A program made the translations under genes and the position numbers. A DNA stretch of 64,000 nucleotides from Aliarcobacter cibarius (lineage in GTDB: Bacteria; Campylobacterota; Campylobacteria; Campylobacterales; Arcobacteraceae), in the NCBI RefSeq assembly GCF_013372265.1, contig NZ_CP054051.1, positions 434,001 through 498,000 on the forward strand, written 5' to 3'. This document shows positions 24,901 through 33,371 of this stretch, piece by piece (the first letter of the stretch is position 1; each line of letters starts with the position of its first letter). The notes below the pieces were generated by a model. It ran no database searches. It was not told where the DNA came from and was given only the letters and a program-made list of their open reading frames with translations.

Positions 24901-25877
24901 AATAAAACTCCATTTAAAATATAGTATCTTGCAACATAAAAACTAACCAATAATACAAATATTGAATTAAAGATTAAAGACAATTTGTAGATTTTCCCCT
25001 TATTTAATCCTTCAAATTTTGAAAAAATATTTGTACAGATAGAAAAGAAGAGTCCTAAAAACAAACTACTCCATATAAAGTATCCAATAAAATTATACTC
25101 AGTTTGTAGCATACAAAAAGGACATTGATGAGTTGGAAGTTCGTAAATGTATGTTGAAAAAAAGTAAGTTACACTAAAATAAGCTAAATAAGTAAATAAA
25201 ATATTAGAAAATAGAAGTAAAAGAGACTTTTTTTGTAAGCTTGAAATAACAGTTAGTATGTATAATAAATAAAAAATTGTGATTAAATTTGGAATATTTA
25301 AATTAAAAGGAATATTCGTAGATACACTACTTACTCCAAATATTATAGAACAGCATTCTACAGGCTCTTTAGTTGGTATATTTATTAAAAAATATAAATC
25401 TAAAATGAGTTCTACACTAAAAAGAACAAATATTATAATAAAAAAAGAAAATTTTAATTTTGTGTATTTATAATCTTTTTGCTTTAAATCTAAATAGTTA
25501 AGAATAATCCAAAATCCAATGAAAAATAGATTTATTACTTTTAAAACAAGAGAAAAATTCCCAAAATCATTTGAAGAAAAAATTCCTGCAGCACACATTG
25601 CTCCATGAACTAAAAAAGTTAAAGAATCTATACTATATATAAAGTAGAAAAAAGTGAATATTTTTGAAAAAAGAGCAAATGAAATTATTAATATAACTAA
25701 ATAGGCTTTTTTTTCTAGATTGTATTGTAAAGAATTACTTTTAGTATAATCCCAATTCTTAAGAATTTGAATAGAAATAAAAAAAGATATAAAAAGTAAA
25801 AAATAAATCACTATTTGAGAAAAAAGTAGAATAATAATTTCGTTTGATAAAAATAAATTATTCATGAATAGTTCCAT
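24897..25877 (-). CDS. polytopic membrane protein with Cys motifs, ABC operon partner
   Basis: I do not recognise this 326-residue protein. It has about eight hydrophobic helices and three Cys sites: HGAMCAAG (near residue 93), PVECCSIIFG (near 173) and THQCPFCMLQTEY (near 251). The CPFC resembles redox or metal sites of VKOR/DsbB-like enzymes, but the overall sequence does not clearly match them. The start may be ATG 25877, overlapping the ATPase stop by 20 bases, or ATG 25865. It is the last gene of a four-gene operon with an FtsX-type ABC exporter. Metal, heme or thiol handling is speculative. Confidence 0.75.
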   Translation of the reverse strand: MELFMNNLFLSNEIIILLFSQIVIYFLLFISFFISIQILKNWDYTKSNSLQYNLEKKAYLVILIISFALFSKIFTFFYFIYSIDSLTFLVHGAMCAAGIFSSNDFGNFSLVLKVINLFFIGFWIILNYLDLKQKDYKYTKLKFSFFIIIFVLFSVELILDLYFLINIPTKEPVECCSIIFGVSSVSTNIPFNLNIPNLITIFYLLYILTVISSLQKKSLLLLFSNILFTYLAYFSVTYFFSTYIYELPTHQCPFCMLQTEYNFIGYFIWSSLFLGLFFSICTNIFSKFEGLNKGKIYKLSLIFNSIFVLLVSFYVARYYILNGVLL

Positions 25878-26529
25878 TTTTTAGTTCTATTTCTAAATCA
25901 ACAAAATTTTGGTTAAAAAATATAGGGTCATGACTAGCAATAATTATAGTTTTTCCTAAATCTTTGAGATTTTTAATAATATTTATAAAATTTTGTGAGT
26001 TATCATAATCCAAAGATGCTGTTGGTTCATCGCATAAAATAAGTTCACCTTCATTAACTAAAGCTCTTGCAATTGCACATCTTTGTTTTTCTCCACCTGA
26101 AAGATTAAAAATTAGTTCATCTTTTTTATGATAAATATTCGCTAGTTTTAAAGCCGATTCAACTTTAATATCAATCTCTTTTTGGGAGAATCCTAAAGGA
26201 ATTAATGGAATTGATACATTGTCTCTTACATTAAATTCATTAAAAAGATTAAAAAATTGAAAAATAAATCCTATATTTTTTGCTCTAAAATTACTTGAAT
26301 GAATATCTGGAAATTTAGAGATTAGTTCATCTTTATAATATACTTCACCACTTGTTGGTTTTTGCATAGTTGATATTATTGATAAAAGAGTTGATTTACC
26401 ACTTCCACTAACACCTTTTAGAACTGTACAAGAACCTTTCTTTATCTCTAAATTTATATCTTTTAGCGAATAAAACTCTTTATTTGTATTTTTATAAAAT
26501 ATTTTATTTAGATTTACTATTTTTATCAT
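25858..26529 (-). CDS. ABC transporter ATPase, LolD/MacB type
   Basis: The 223-residue ATPase has Walker A GVSGSGKST (about 39-47), the signature LSGGEKQR, Walker B LILCDEPTASLD and the switch His in IIASHD. The length and the LSGGEKQRxAIARAL pattern fit the LolD/FtsE/MacB group that works with FtsX-type permeases. It overlaps the permease stop by 4 bases (ATGA). It should power mechanical transmission or extraction at the inner membrane. The partner permease has a single copy, so a dimer is expected. The substrate is unknown. Confidence 0.9.
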   Translation of the reverse strand: MIKIVNLNKIFYKNTNKEFYSLKDINLEIKKGSCTVLKGVSGSGKSTLLSIISTMQKPTSGEVYYKDELISKFPDIHSSNFRAKNIGFIFQFFNLFNEFNVRDNVSIPLIPLGFSQKEIDIKVESALKLANIYHKKDELIFNLSGGEKQRCAIARALVNEGELILCDEPTASLDYDNSQNFINIIKNLKDLGKTIIIASHDPIFFNQNFVDLEIELKNGTIHE

Positions 26530-27623
26530 TTTAAACTTTCAAATGGATTTATTGCTGATGTTTTCCATGCAGGTATTAAAACTGCACTTAAAAAAGGAAT
26601 CATAAAGAATAAAAATATAGTAAATATTGATGAAACATTAAAGTAAGTATCTAATAGAAAATTATTTTCTAAATTGTTAAATCCAATAAAAATATATTTT
26701 AAAACAGGAGCCTGTAAAATAAAAACAAAAATAAATGCAAAAATAGTCCCTAAGATAAATGCAACAAATGAGATTATAAAATTTTCAGTGAATTTTAATT
26801 TGATAATATCTTTTATGCTAAATCCCAAAGCTTTTAATATAGCAATCTGTTTTTTTTCATTTGAGCTAATTTGAGAATATACTTGAAAAATGATTAAGCT
26901 TAAAGTAAAAATTACAACTATAAATAGTGTTAGAAAAAATCCGCCTTTATAGTTAAAAATATTTTCATAATTCTTTTTTATTTCAGCTTTTTCTATAACT
27001 TTTATATTATTGTCTAATCTATAAACTTTTTCTCTTATATTATCTCTTTCTAGTTCATTCTTTACATTAAAAGTTATATCTGTAGCATGATTATTTTCTA
27101 TTTGTAAAATTTGTTTAGCTAAATTTATATCCATTATTATTAAATCATTTGCAACTAAATTTTCTTCACCTTTAAGGCTTTTTTGGATTTTGAAAATTTT
27201 ATTTTCTATTATAAATTCATTTATGAATTGATATTTTTCAAGAAGTTTTTTTACTCCTTGACCAACAATAATTGAATCTTTTTCTAAATCTTTACTAGAA
27301 ATTCCAACAATTGTAAAATAGATATTGTCACTTATAAATTTATATTGTCCATAAACTCTTTCTTCAATATTTGAAATTCCTCTTATAGTTTCTAATTTTT
27401 TTATAATTTCCAAATCTATATTTTTATTAAATTTATTTTGAATTATAAAATCACTATGATTTTCTAATGTTTTAAAAAGACTATTTTGTAAAGAGTCTTT
27501 TATAAAAAGTGTAGAACAACAAAGAAATACAATAAATATTGAAAGAATAAATATTGCTAGATGTCTAGATTTATGTTTATAAATTTGTAGAAAAACAAAA
27601 TTAAGAAAAACACTAGTTTGCAT
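26526..27623 (-). CDS. FtsX/MacB-type ABC transporter permease
   Basis: The 365-residue protein has an N-terminal helix (about 15-37), a periplasmic domain of about 190 residues and three C-terminal helices, the FtsX/MacB layout. The motif SSNEKKQIAILKALGFSIKD before helix 3 is typical of the coupling helix region. I chose ATG 27623, which overlaps the stop of the small upstream gene (TAG at 27613-27615); a TTG at 27629 would add two residues. It pairs with the following ATPase. The family is clear; whether it moves lipoproteins, peptides or other molecules is not. Confidence 0.87.
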   Translation of the reverse strand: MQTSVFLNFVFLQIYKHKSRHLAIFILSIFIVFLCCSTLFIKDSLQNSLFKTLENHSDFIIQNKFNKNIDLEIIKKLETIRGISNIEERVYGQYKFISDNIYFTIVGISSKDLEKDSIIVGQGVKKLLEKYQFINEFIIENKIFKIQKSLKGEENLVANDLIIMDINLAKQILQIENNHATDITFNVKNELERDNIREKVYRLDNNIKVIEKAEIKKNYENIFNYKGGFFLTLFIVVIFTLSLIIFQVYSQISSNEKKQIAILKALGFSIKDIIKLKFTENFIISFVAFILGTIFAFIFVFILQAPVLKYIFIGFNNLENNFLLDTYFNVSSIFTIFLFFMIPFLSAVLIPAWKTSAINPFESLK

Positions 27624-27858
27624 AGACAAAATCCATATAGTTACTTTTAAAATTTAAGTCGCTTAACTCTTTTTTTGAAATTGTATAGTCTTTAAATCTT
27701 TGATTATAATCTTTAGTAGAATATGCAAAATTTGAAAGTTTTGTCATCTCTAAAGTTTTATATTGATTAGGATAATTTTTATAAACGAATAGTAAAAATG
27801 TAAGAAATATTAAAAAACTTACAATGGTAACTATTGAAAAAAGTGTATAAGCTCTAAT
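27613..27858 (-). CDS. small single-helix membrane protein, probable ATT start
   Basis: This gene is easy to miss because it has no ATG, GTG or TTG at its front. AAGGAG (27865-27870, minus strand) is followed after 6 bases by ATT AGA GCT at 27858. The frame then runs 81 codons to TAG, overlapping the permease ATG by 11 bases. The product has one strong membrane helix (about 3-28, with TLFSIVTIVSFLIFLTFLLFV) and a polar tail ending SNYMDFVYAN. The ribosome site, overlap and hydrophobic profile all support it. It is the first gene of the ABC operon. Its function is unknown. Confidence 0.62.
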   Translation of the reverse strand: MRAYTLFSIVTIVSFLIFLTFLLFVYKNYPNQYKTLEMTKLSNFAYSTKDYNQRFKDYTISKKELSDLNFKSNYMDFVYAN

Positions 27859-27922
27859 AATAGACTCCTTATGAAATATAATAATTTTAGCAATTTTAAG
27901 TTAAGTAACTATTAAAAAAGGG

Positions 27923-27928
27923 TATAAT
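27923..27928 (+). promoter_or_regulatory. -10 box of dksA
   Basis: A perfect TATAAT after GGG lies 25 bases before the dksA ATG. No consensus -35 is seen. Confidence 0.55.
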
Positions 27929-27952
27929 CGCACGAATTTTTAAGGAGAGTTT

Positions 27953-28324
27953 ATGGCAAATAAGAATCAAATTGATGAATTAAAAACAATTTTACTTCAA
28001 AGAAAAGATAGTCTTTCACAAAATATACATAGTAGTATTGATAGTATTGATCAGTTAAAAGATCAAGATATTAATGATGACCTTGACTATGCAGATTTTG
28101 TGAGTGATTCATTTACTGAAGGGATGATTGCAAATCACCAATTAGATGAGCTAAAACAAATTGAAGAGGCTCTAAAGAAGATAAAAGAAGGAACTTACGG
28201 TATTTGTGATATGTGTGGAATTAATATTCCAATAGGAAGATTAAAAGCAAAACCTTTTGCAAGATTTTGTACAGAGTGTAGAACTGTATTTGAGCAAGAG
28301 AATTCAAAAAGAGCAAAAGCTTGA
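27953..28324 (+). CDS. dksA: DksA/TraR-family RNA polymerase regulator
   Basis: DksA binds RNA polymerase and, with ppGpp, adjusts transcription in the stringent response. The 123-residue protein has a helical coiled coil with an acidic tip (NDDLDYADFVSD) and the C-terminal zinc finger CDMCG-x17-CTEC. A four-Cys finger is normal. AAGGAGAGTTT precedes the ATG. truD starts at the overlapping TTG (TTGA at 28321-28324), so the two are coupled. Epsilonproteobacterial DksA proteins are of this short length. Confidence 0.92.
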   Translation: MANKNQIDELKTILLQRKDSLSQNIHSSIDSIDQLKDQDINDDLDYADFVSDSFTEGMIANHQLDELKQIEEALKKIKEGTYGICDMCGINIPIGRLKAKPFARFCTECRTVFEQENSKRAKA

Positions 28325-29319
28325 TAAGAAGAGTTTATCCATTAAATGATAAAACTTTAAACTTTAAATTTTTACAAAATGAAGAAGATTTTATAGTAGA
28401 AGAGCAACCTATAAAGTTCTCAAATTCTGGGAACTTTGTAGTTTTAGAGATAAAAAAACAAAATTGTGATACTTGGGAATTATTAGATAGATTATCTAAA
28501 TTTTTAGGTGTATTTTCAAATGAAATAGGTTATGCTGGTCTTAAAGATAAGAGAGCAACGACAATTCAATATATTACTATTCCAAAAAAATATTCAAAAG
28601 AATTAAAAAATTTTAAATCAAAAAAAATTGAAATAAAAGAACTTTGTTTGCATAATAAAAAATTAAACATTGGTGATTTAGAAGGTAATAGATTTAAAAT
28701 TAATTTACATGAAGTTGAAAAAGCTGATATTTTTCATATAGAAAAAATACTAAAAATTATTTCAAAATTTGGTATGCCAAACTATTTTGGTTATCAAAGA
28801 TTTGGAAAAGATGTAAAAGATAACCTAGAAAAAGCCAAAGAATTACTTTTCGGAGATGGAAAAGTAAAAGATAAAAAAGTTGCGAAAATGTTAATGAGTG
28901 CATATCAAAGTACTTTTTTTAATGCTTGGTTAGTTGAGAGATTGAAATTAGATAAAAATAGTTTTAAACTTTTAAATGGTGATATTTTTTATGATATAAA
29001 AAATGATAAACTTTTTACTCCAAAATCTATAAGCGAAAAAGTTTTAGCTGATTTTAAAGAGCATTTAATAACTCCAACTGGATTACTTCCTGGACGAGAT
29101 GTTTATAAAGCAAGAGAAGAAGCATTAAAAATAGAACAAAAATATGATGACAGTGCAATTAGTGAAAAAGGATATAGAAGAGAAGCTATAATTTTTCCCA
29201 AAAATATAACTTGTAAATATGATTTAGAGAAAAAGATGTGTAGTTTAGATTTTACTCTACCAAAAGGATCATATGCAACAGTTTTAGTTGAATTCTTAGC
29301 TAATAGAAATTTTTCTTAA
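28321..29319 (+). CDS. truD: tRNA pseudouridine(13) synthase TruD
   Basis: TruD makes pseudouridine 13 in tRNA-Glu. The 332-residue protein shows GYAGLKDKRATT (catalytic Asp76), MPNYFGYQRFG and the helical insert followed by the second half of the core (RREAIIFP, DFTLPKGSYATVLVEFL). These are family hallmarks. The start is TTG at 28321, overlapping the dksA stop; there is no ATG near the front and the N-terminus fits. It is thus translationally coupled to dksA. A hairpin after the stop ends the unit. Confidence 0.93.
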   Translation: MIRRVYPLNDKTLNFKFLQNEEDFIVEEQPIKFSNSGNFVVLEIKKQNCDTWELLDRLSKFLGVFSNEIGYAGLKDKRATTIQYITIPKKYSKELKNFKSKKIEIKELCLHNKKLNIGDLEGNRFKINLHEVEKADIFHIEKILKIISKFGMPNYFGYQRFGKDVKDNLEKAKELLFGDGKVKDKKVAKMLMSAYQSTFFNAWLVERLKLDKNSFKLLNGDIFYDIKNDKLFTPKSISEKVLADFKEHLITPTGLLPGRDVYKAREEALKIEQKYDDSAISEKGYRREAIIFPKNITCKYDLEKKMCSLDFTLPKGSYATVLVEFLANRNFS

Positions 29320-29330
29320 TGTAGAGGTTT

Positions 29331-29364
29331 TAGATTTAATGAGAACATAGTCTCACTAAATCTA
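29331..29364. terminator. bidirectional terminator after truD
   Basis: TAGATTTAATGAGA (29331-29344) and TCTCACTAAATCTA (29351-29364) pair over 14 bp with one mismatch and a 6-base loop; AATTAATTTTTT follows on the plus strand. It lies between convergent truD and the beta-propeller lipoprotein gene. Confidence 0.75.
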
Positions 29365-29374
29365 AATTAATTTT

Positions 29375-30358
29375 TTAAGGAAGTATTATTTTATCTGAAC
29401 CGTAGTAAATTGTATTTCCGATAGCTATCATTCTTTCTTCATTATCGAAACTAAAATCATAAACTGTATCTTTTTTAAAGTCTTTATCAATATTTATTAA
29501 GAAACCTTGAGATTCAACAGCATATAAAGAATTTGTAAATGCTAAAGTATGGAATTTAGCGTACTTATATTTTTTCTTAGCAACTTCTTCTAAACTAGAA
29601 GATAATTTTATTAATTGACCATCTATTGTTGCAACATAAATATCTTTTCCTGAAACAACAACATCTCTTATTCTATAGTTTTTTGATAAAATCTCTTTTG
29701 GAGATATTGATACTATTTTATTTGAACTAGCAACAATTAATGTTTGTTCATTTTCAATTACACCTAACTCAATTATATTATTTATCTCATGTTCATGATC
29801 AACAGCTATATTTTTAATTTGTTCATTATTTGTTGAAGAAACTATTAAAACTCTACCATTTAAAGTTGGGAATAATATAAGGTTTCCAAAAAATAATGGA
29901 TTTGCAATTCTTGTATCATTCGCTAAAGATATTGGTAAATATTCTTTGAAAAGGGTTTTATTACTAGTTAAATCAATTAATTCCATAGTATTATTTGAAT
30001 GAATAACTGCCAATTTATTGTTTTTAACTGAAGCTGCAACAATTGGATCTTTCATTGGTTTTTCTTCGTTACCAATTAAAATCTTATCAATATAATTTGT
30101 TGCAATAATTTTACCATCTTCTGTTGTATTTAAAAATTGAAATCCTTCTGGAAGTTCAGTATTTGAAACACCTGCTTTTGTAATAAACTTATTGTCTTCT
30201 AACGTTCCACCAATTCTATTAAATGATTTAATAGATGAACCAATTGAGCTTTTGTTTAGTTCAATGTCGTCACTTGTTTCTTTTGGTTCATAATATTTTT
30301 TACCAGAACAAGCTGTAAATAAAACTAAAGCTAGAGTTGAAATTAATATAGATTTCAT
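29375..30358 (-). CDS. beta-propeller lipoprotein, BamB-like
   Basis: The 327-residue precursor has a lipoprotein signal (MKSILISTLALVLFTAC, Cys17) and a series of about 40-residue beta repeats of PQQ-propeller type (for example IVAASVKNNKLAVIHSNN, VVVSGKDIYVATIDGQLIKL, LAFTNSLYAVESQGFLINI). It follows a gene for a membrane-anchored TPR-like protein by 8 bases. In E. coli the same order is yfgM-bamB, and BamB is the propeller lipoprotein of the outer-membrane assembly machine. A BamB-like role is inferred from fold, lipidation and this context. Direct sequence similarity looks low. Confidence 0.78.
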   Translation of the reverse strand: MKSILISTLALVLFTACSGKKYYEPKETSDDIELNKSSIGSSIKSFNRIGGTLEDNKFITKAGVSNTELPEGFQFLNTTEDGKIIATNYIDKILIGNEEKPMKDPIVAASVKNNKLAVIHSNNTMELIDLTSNKTLFKEYLPISLANDTRIANPLFFGNLILFPTLNGRVLIVSSTNNEQIKNIAVDHEHEINNIIELGVIENEQTLIVASSNKIVSISPKEILSKNYRIRDVVVSGKDIYVATIDGQLIKLSSSLEEVAKKKYKYAKFHTLAFTNSLYAVESQGFLINIDKDFKKDTVYDFSFDNEERMIAIGNTIYYGSDKIILP

Positions 30359-30366
30359 GTTTTTCC

Positions 30367-30945
30367 TTATTTTGTAAGTAGATAGTGGTTTAATAAATTA
30401 ACTAATTCAATAGTTCTTGAATCATTTGATATTTTTGCTAATGTATCTTTAGCTTCTTGATATTTTTTTTCATTAGTTAAAATAAGAGCTTTGTTAAAAA
30501 GTGCATAATCTTTTAGTAAAAAATCACCTTTCATGCTTAGCTTGTCTAAAGCTTCAAGATTACTATCTTTTTTAGCAAGTTCAAATTCTAAAAGTTCTTT
30601 TAAAATAGGTAAAGATATTTCAACTGATTTTTCATCTTTTTTCGCTTTTAAATACAAAGCAACTTCATAAAGATTTTTATTTTTATTTTTTAAATCTTCA
30701 AGTGCTTTTTCATCACCCTTTTCTAAGTAACTATTTAAAAGTAAATTTGATTCATATTTGTTTGATTCATCAAAACTTTTTTTAACAACATAAAAAATCG
30801 AACCAAGAACAATAGCTACAACCAAAGCAATAAGTAGATTTTTATATTTCTTAAAAAATCTCTCACTTTTTACAAAACCTTCAAGAAGTTTTTCTTCACT
30901 ACTTAATTCAGATTTTATATAATCAACATTCTCTTTTATGCTCAT
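30367..30945 (-). CDS. membrane-anchored TPR-like protein, YfgM-like
   Basis: The 192-residue protein has a short cytoplasmic head (about 1-34), one membrane helix (about 36-54, LLIALVVAIVLGSIFYVV) and a helical repeat domain outside with Leu/Ala/Tyr spacing of TPR type (NKALILTNEKKYQEAKDTLAKI). This layout is that of YfgM, a partner of SecYEG and of periplasmic chaperones in E. coli. The next gene, 8 bases away, is a propeller lipoprotein, as bamB follows yfgM in E. coli. The family call is by layout and neighbours. Confidence 0.78.
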   Translation of the reverse strand: MSIKENVDYIKSELSSEEKLLEGFVKSERFFKKYKNLLIALVVAIVLGSIFYVVKKSFDESNKYESNLLLNSYLEKGDEKALEDLKNKNKNLYEVALYLKAKKDEKSVEISLPILKELLEFELAKKDSNLEALDKLSMKGDFLLKDYALFNKALILTNEKKYQEAKDTLAKISNDSRTIELVNLLNHYLLTK

Positions 30946-31020
30946 TTAATTAACCTTTTTTAAAACTAACTGATATATTACAAAATTTTTAATAAAATAA
31001 TACTTTTATGAAATTTTTTG

Positions 31021-31026
31021 TATAAT
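31021..31026 (+). promoter_or_regulatory. -10 box of the ctpA operon
   Basis: A perfect TATAAT with TTTTTTG just before it, 34 bases upstream of the ctpA ATG. Confidence 0.5.
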
Positions 31027-31059
31027 AATGGGCTATAAATTTTAAAGGTTGAAAAAATT

Positions 31060-32358
31060 ATGAATAGATTATTAGTTGCTACTTCTATTGCATTTGTGTT
31101 AAGTTCAAGCTTATTTGCAAAAGAAAAAGTAGAGGAACCTACACAAACAAGATTTGAATCATTGTCAAAATTAACAAAAGTTATTGGAACAGTTGAAAAA
31201 TACTATGTTGATGATATAAAATTACAAGAAATTGTTGATAAAGCATTAAAAGGTTTAATGCAAGAATTAGATGCCCATTCTAGTTATTTAGATAAAAAAG
31301 CTAGTAAAGAAATGAGTATTCAAACTCAAGGGGAGTTTGGTGGTTTAGGGATTACTGTTGGAATGAGAGATGGTGCGTTAACTGTTATTTCTCCAATTGA
31401 TGATACACCAGCTTTTAAAGCAGGAGTTAAATCACTTGATATTATTTTAAAGATAAATGAAACTTCGACTATTGGAATGACATTGGATGAAGCTGTAAAT
31501 ATGATGAGAGGAGAGCCTAATACTGATATAAAGCTAACTCTTGTTAGAAAAGGTGACCCAAAACCAATCGAAGTAAAAATGAAAAGAGATGTTATAAAAG
31601 TTCAATCTGTTTTTGCAAAAAAACTTGAAGGTGAAAATATTTTATATCTTAGAATCTCAAGTTTTGATACAAAAGTTGCAACTGAGCTAGAAAAAGCAAT
31701 CAAAGAAAATAAAGATGCAAAAGGTATTATTTTAGATTTAAGAAATAATCCTGGAGGACTCCTAAATCAAGCAATTAGCGTTGTTGATATGTTTGTTAAA
31801 AATGGAGTTATAGTTTCTCAAAAAGGAAGAGATGTTGCAGATGAGGAAAAATTTGAAGCGAATAAATTAGGATTTAAGACAGATTTACCTTTAGTTGTTC
31901 TTGTTAATGAAGGTTCAGCATCGGCATCAGAAATTGTAAGTGGTTCTTTACAAGATCACAAAAGAGCAGTTGTTATAGGAGAAAAAACTTTTGGAAAAGG
32001 TTCAGTTCAAGCTGTACTTCCAATAGATAATGAAAAAACAGAAAATATCAAACTTACAATTGCAAAATATTATTTACCAAGTGGAAGAACAATTCAAGCT
32101 GAGGGAGTAACACCTGATATTATTGCAAGTGCGGGTAAAGTTACAAAAAGTGATGAGAATACTATAAAAATTAAAGAAGCAGACCTTAAAAAACATTTAG
32201 AAGGTGAGTTAAATAAGGTTGATGAAAAAATTAAAGCAGAAGAAAAAGCTATAAAAGATGAGAATAAAAAAGTTATTTCAAAAGATGATTTGATGGAAGA
32301 TAATCAATTAAATACATCTTTAGCAATTTTAAAAAGTTTAATAATAATGAATAAATAA
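31060..32358 (+). CDS. ctpA: C-terminal processing peptidase (S41)
   Basis: CtpA-type proteases trim or degrade periplasmic proteins, often peptidoglycan hydrolases. The 432-residue protein has a signal peptide (MNRLLVATSIAFVLSSSLFA), a PDZ domain (about 90-170, GEFGGLGITVGMRDG) and the S41 domain with LRNNPGGLL, catalytic Ser in EGSASASEIVSG and Lys in GEKTFGKGSVQ. The C-terminus is a charged Lys/Glu helix. It leads a run with purC, purS and purQ (12-base gap to purC). The same neighbours occur in C. jejuni as I recall. MltA and the NlpC/P60 enzymes here are possible substrates, but that is speculation. Confidence 0.94.
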   Translation: MNRLLVATSIAFVLSSSLFAKEKVEEPTQTRFESLSKLTKVIGTVEKYYVDDIKLQEIVDKALKGLMQELDAHSSYLDKKASKEMSIQTQGEFGGLGITVGMRDGALTVISPIDDTPAFKAGVKSLDIILKINETSTIGMTLDEAVNMMRGEPNTDIKLTLVRKGDPKPIEVKMKRDVIKVQSVFAKKLEGENILYLRISSFDTKVATELEKAIKENKDAKGIILDLRNNPGGLLNQAISVVDMFVKNGVIVSQKGRDVADEEKFEANKLGFKTDLPLVVLVNEGSASASEIVSGSLQDHKRAVVIGEKTFGKGSVQAVLPIDNEKTENIKLTIAKYYLPSGRTIQAEGVTPDIIASAGKVTKSDENTIKIKEADLKKHLEGELNKVDEKIKAEEKAIKDENKKVISKDDLMEDNQLNTSLAILKSLIIMNK

Positions 32359-32370
32359 TAGGAAGAATAG

Positions 32371-33324
32371 ATGAATATTGAAAACATTAAAGCTTTAGGA
32401 CTTTGGCCAGATAGTAAAAAAACAACAACAAATAAAGGTTTAGCAGAACTTGAAAATTTAGGTTATAACCTTTTTTACATAGGTAAAAATGCTGATTTAT
32501 ATAGTTGTCCAGGAGATGAAGCAAAAGTATTACTTGTAAGAAGTGATAGAACTTCTGTATTTGATATACCACTAAATTTAGAAATAGAAGGTAAAGGAAA
32601 AATTCAAACTGCTATTTCAAATTTTGGTGCAAGTTTTGCAAAAAAAGCTGGTATAAGAACTGCAATTTTAGATGAGAATGTTTCAAGTGATGTAGAGGAA
32701 TTTGAAAGATGTCAAATGATGGAACTATGTAAACCTTTAGAGGCTGAAATTGAAGGTGAAGTAGTTCAATTTGAATTAATCTTTAGAAATTATTTAACAG
32801 GTTCTTTATTTGAAGCTATTAAAAATGGTTTAGATCCTTATGGATTAAATTTACCTTCAAATTTAACTGAATGGCATAAATTTGATAGTGCTATTTTTAC
32901 TCCTACAACTAAAGGTATTAAAGACGAGCCATTAAAAACTAGTAGTGTAAAAGAAAAATTTCCTGAAATTATTTCAAGTTTAGAAAAACTATTTAATGAT
33001 TTTACAGCTTTTGCAAAAACAAGAGGTATTGTTGTTGTTGATACAAAGTTTGAAATATTTGTAGATAAAAATGGTTCATGGGTTTTAGGTGATGAAGTTT
33101 TAACTCCAGAAAGTTCAAGATTTATTGCCTTAGAAGATTTTGAAAAAGGCAATTTTATCTCTATGGATAAACAAATTTTAAGAGATTTTGGTAAAAAAGA
33201 GAATTGGAAAGAACAATCAAAATCTTTAAAAGCTGGAGAAAAACTTCAAGTAAATGTACCACAAGAGATAAAAGATAAAATTTTAAATGGATACAAGACT
33301 ATTTTAGAAAGATTAAGCAAATAA
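32371..33324 (+). CDS. purC: SAICAR synthase, long form
   Basis: PurC joins aspartate to CAIR in purine synthesis using ATP. Family blocks are seen: SDRTSVFD near residue 59, GKGKIQTAIS, RNYLTGSLFEA, FTPTTKGIKDEPL, KTRGIVVVDTKFEIF and GDEVLTPESSRFI. At 317 residues it is clearly longer than the usual bacterial form (about 240); the extra length is at the N-terminus and in the middle. AGGAAGAATAG precedes the ATG. It sits between ctpA and purS-purQ. Confidence 0.93.
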   Translation: MNIENIKALGLWPDSKKTTTNKGLAELENLGYNLFYIGKNADLYSCPGDEAKVLLVRSDRTSVFDIPLNLEIEGKGKIQTAISNFGASFAKKAGIRTAILDENVSSDVEEFERCQMMELCKPLEAEIEGEVVQFELIFRNYLTGSLFEAIKNGLDPYGLNLPSNLTEWHKFDSAIFTPTTKGIKDEPLKTSSVKEKFPEIISSLEKLFNDFTAFAKTRGIVVVDTKFEIFVDKNGSWVLGDEVLTPESSRFIALEDFEKGNFISMDKQILRDFGKKENWKEQSKSLKAGEKLQVNVPQEIKDKILNGYKTILERLSK

Positions 33325-33333
33325 ATTTTTAGA

Positions 33334-33339
33334 TATAAT
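33334..33339 (+). promoter_or_regulatory. -10 box before purS
   Basis: A perfect TATAAT lies 32 bases upstream of the purS start, inside the short purC-purS gap. It would let purS-purQ be made apart from purC. Confidence 0.45.
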
Positions 33340-33371
33340 CAGCAAAAAATATAATAAAAGGTATGGAAAAT

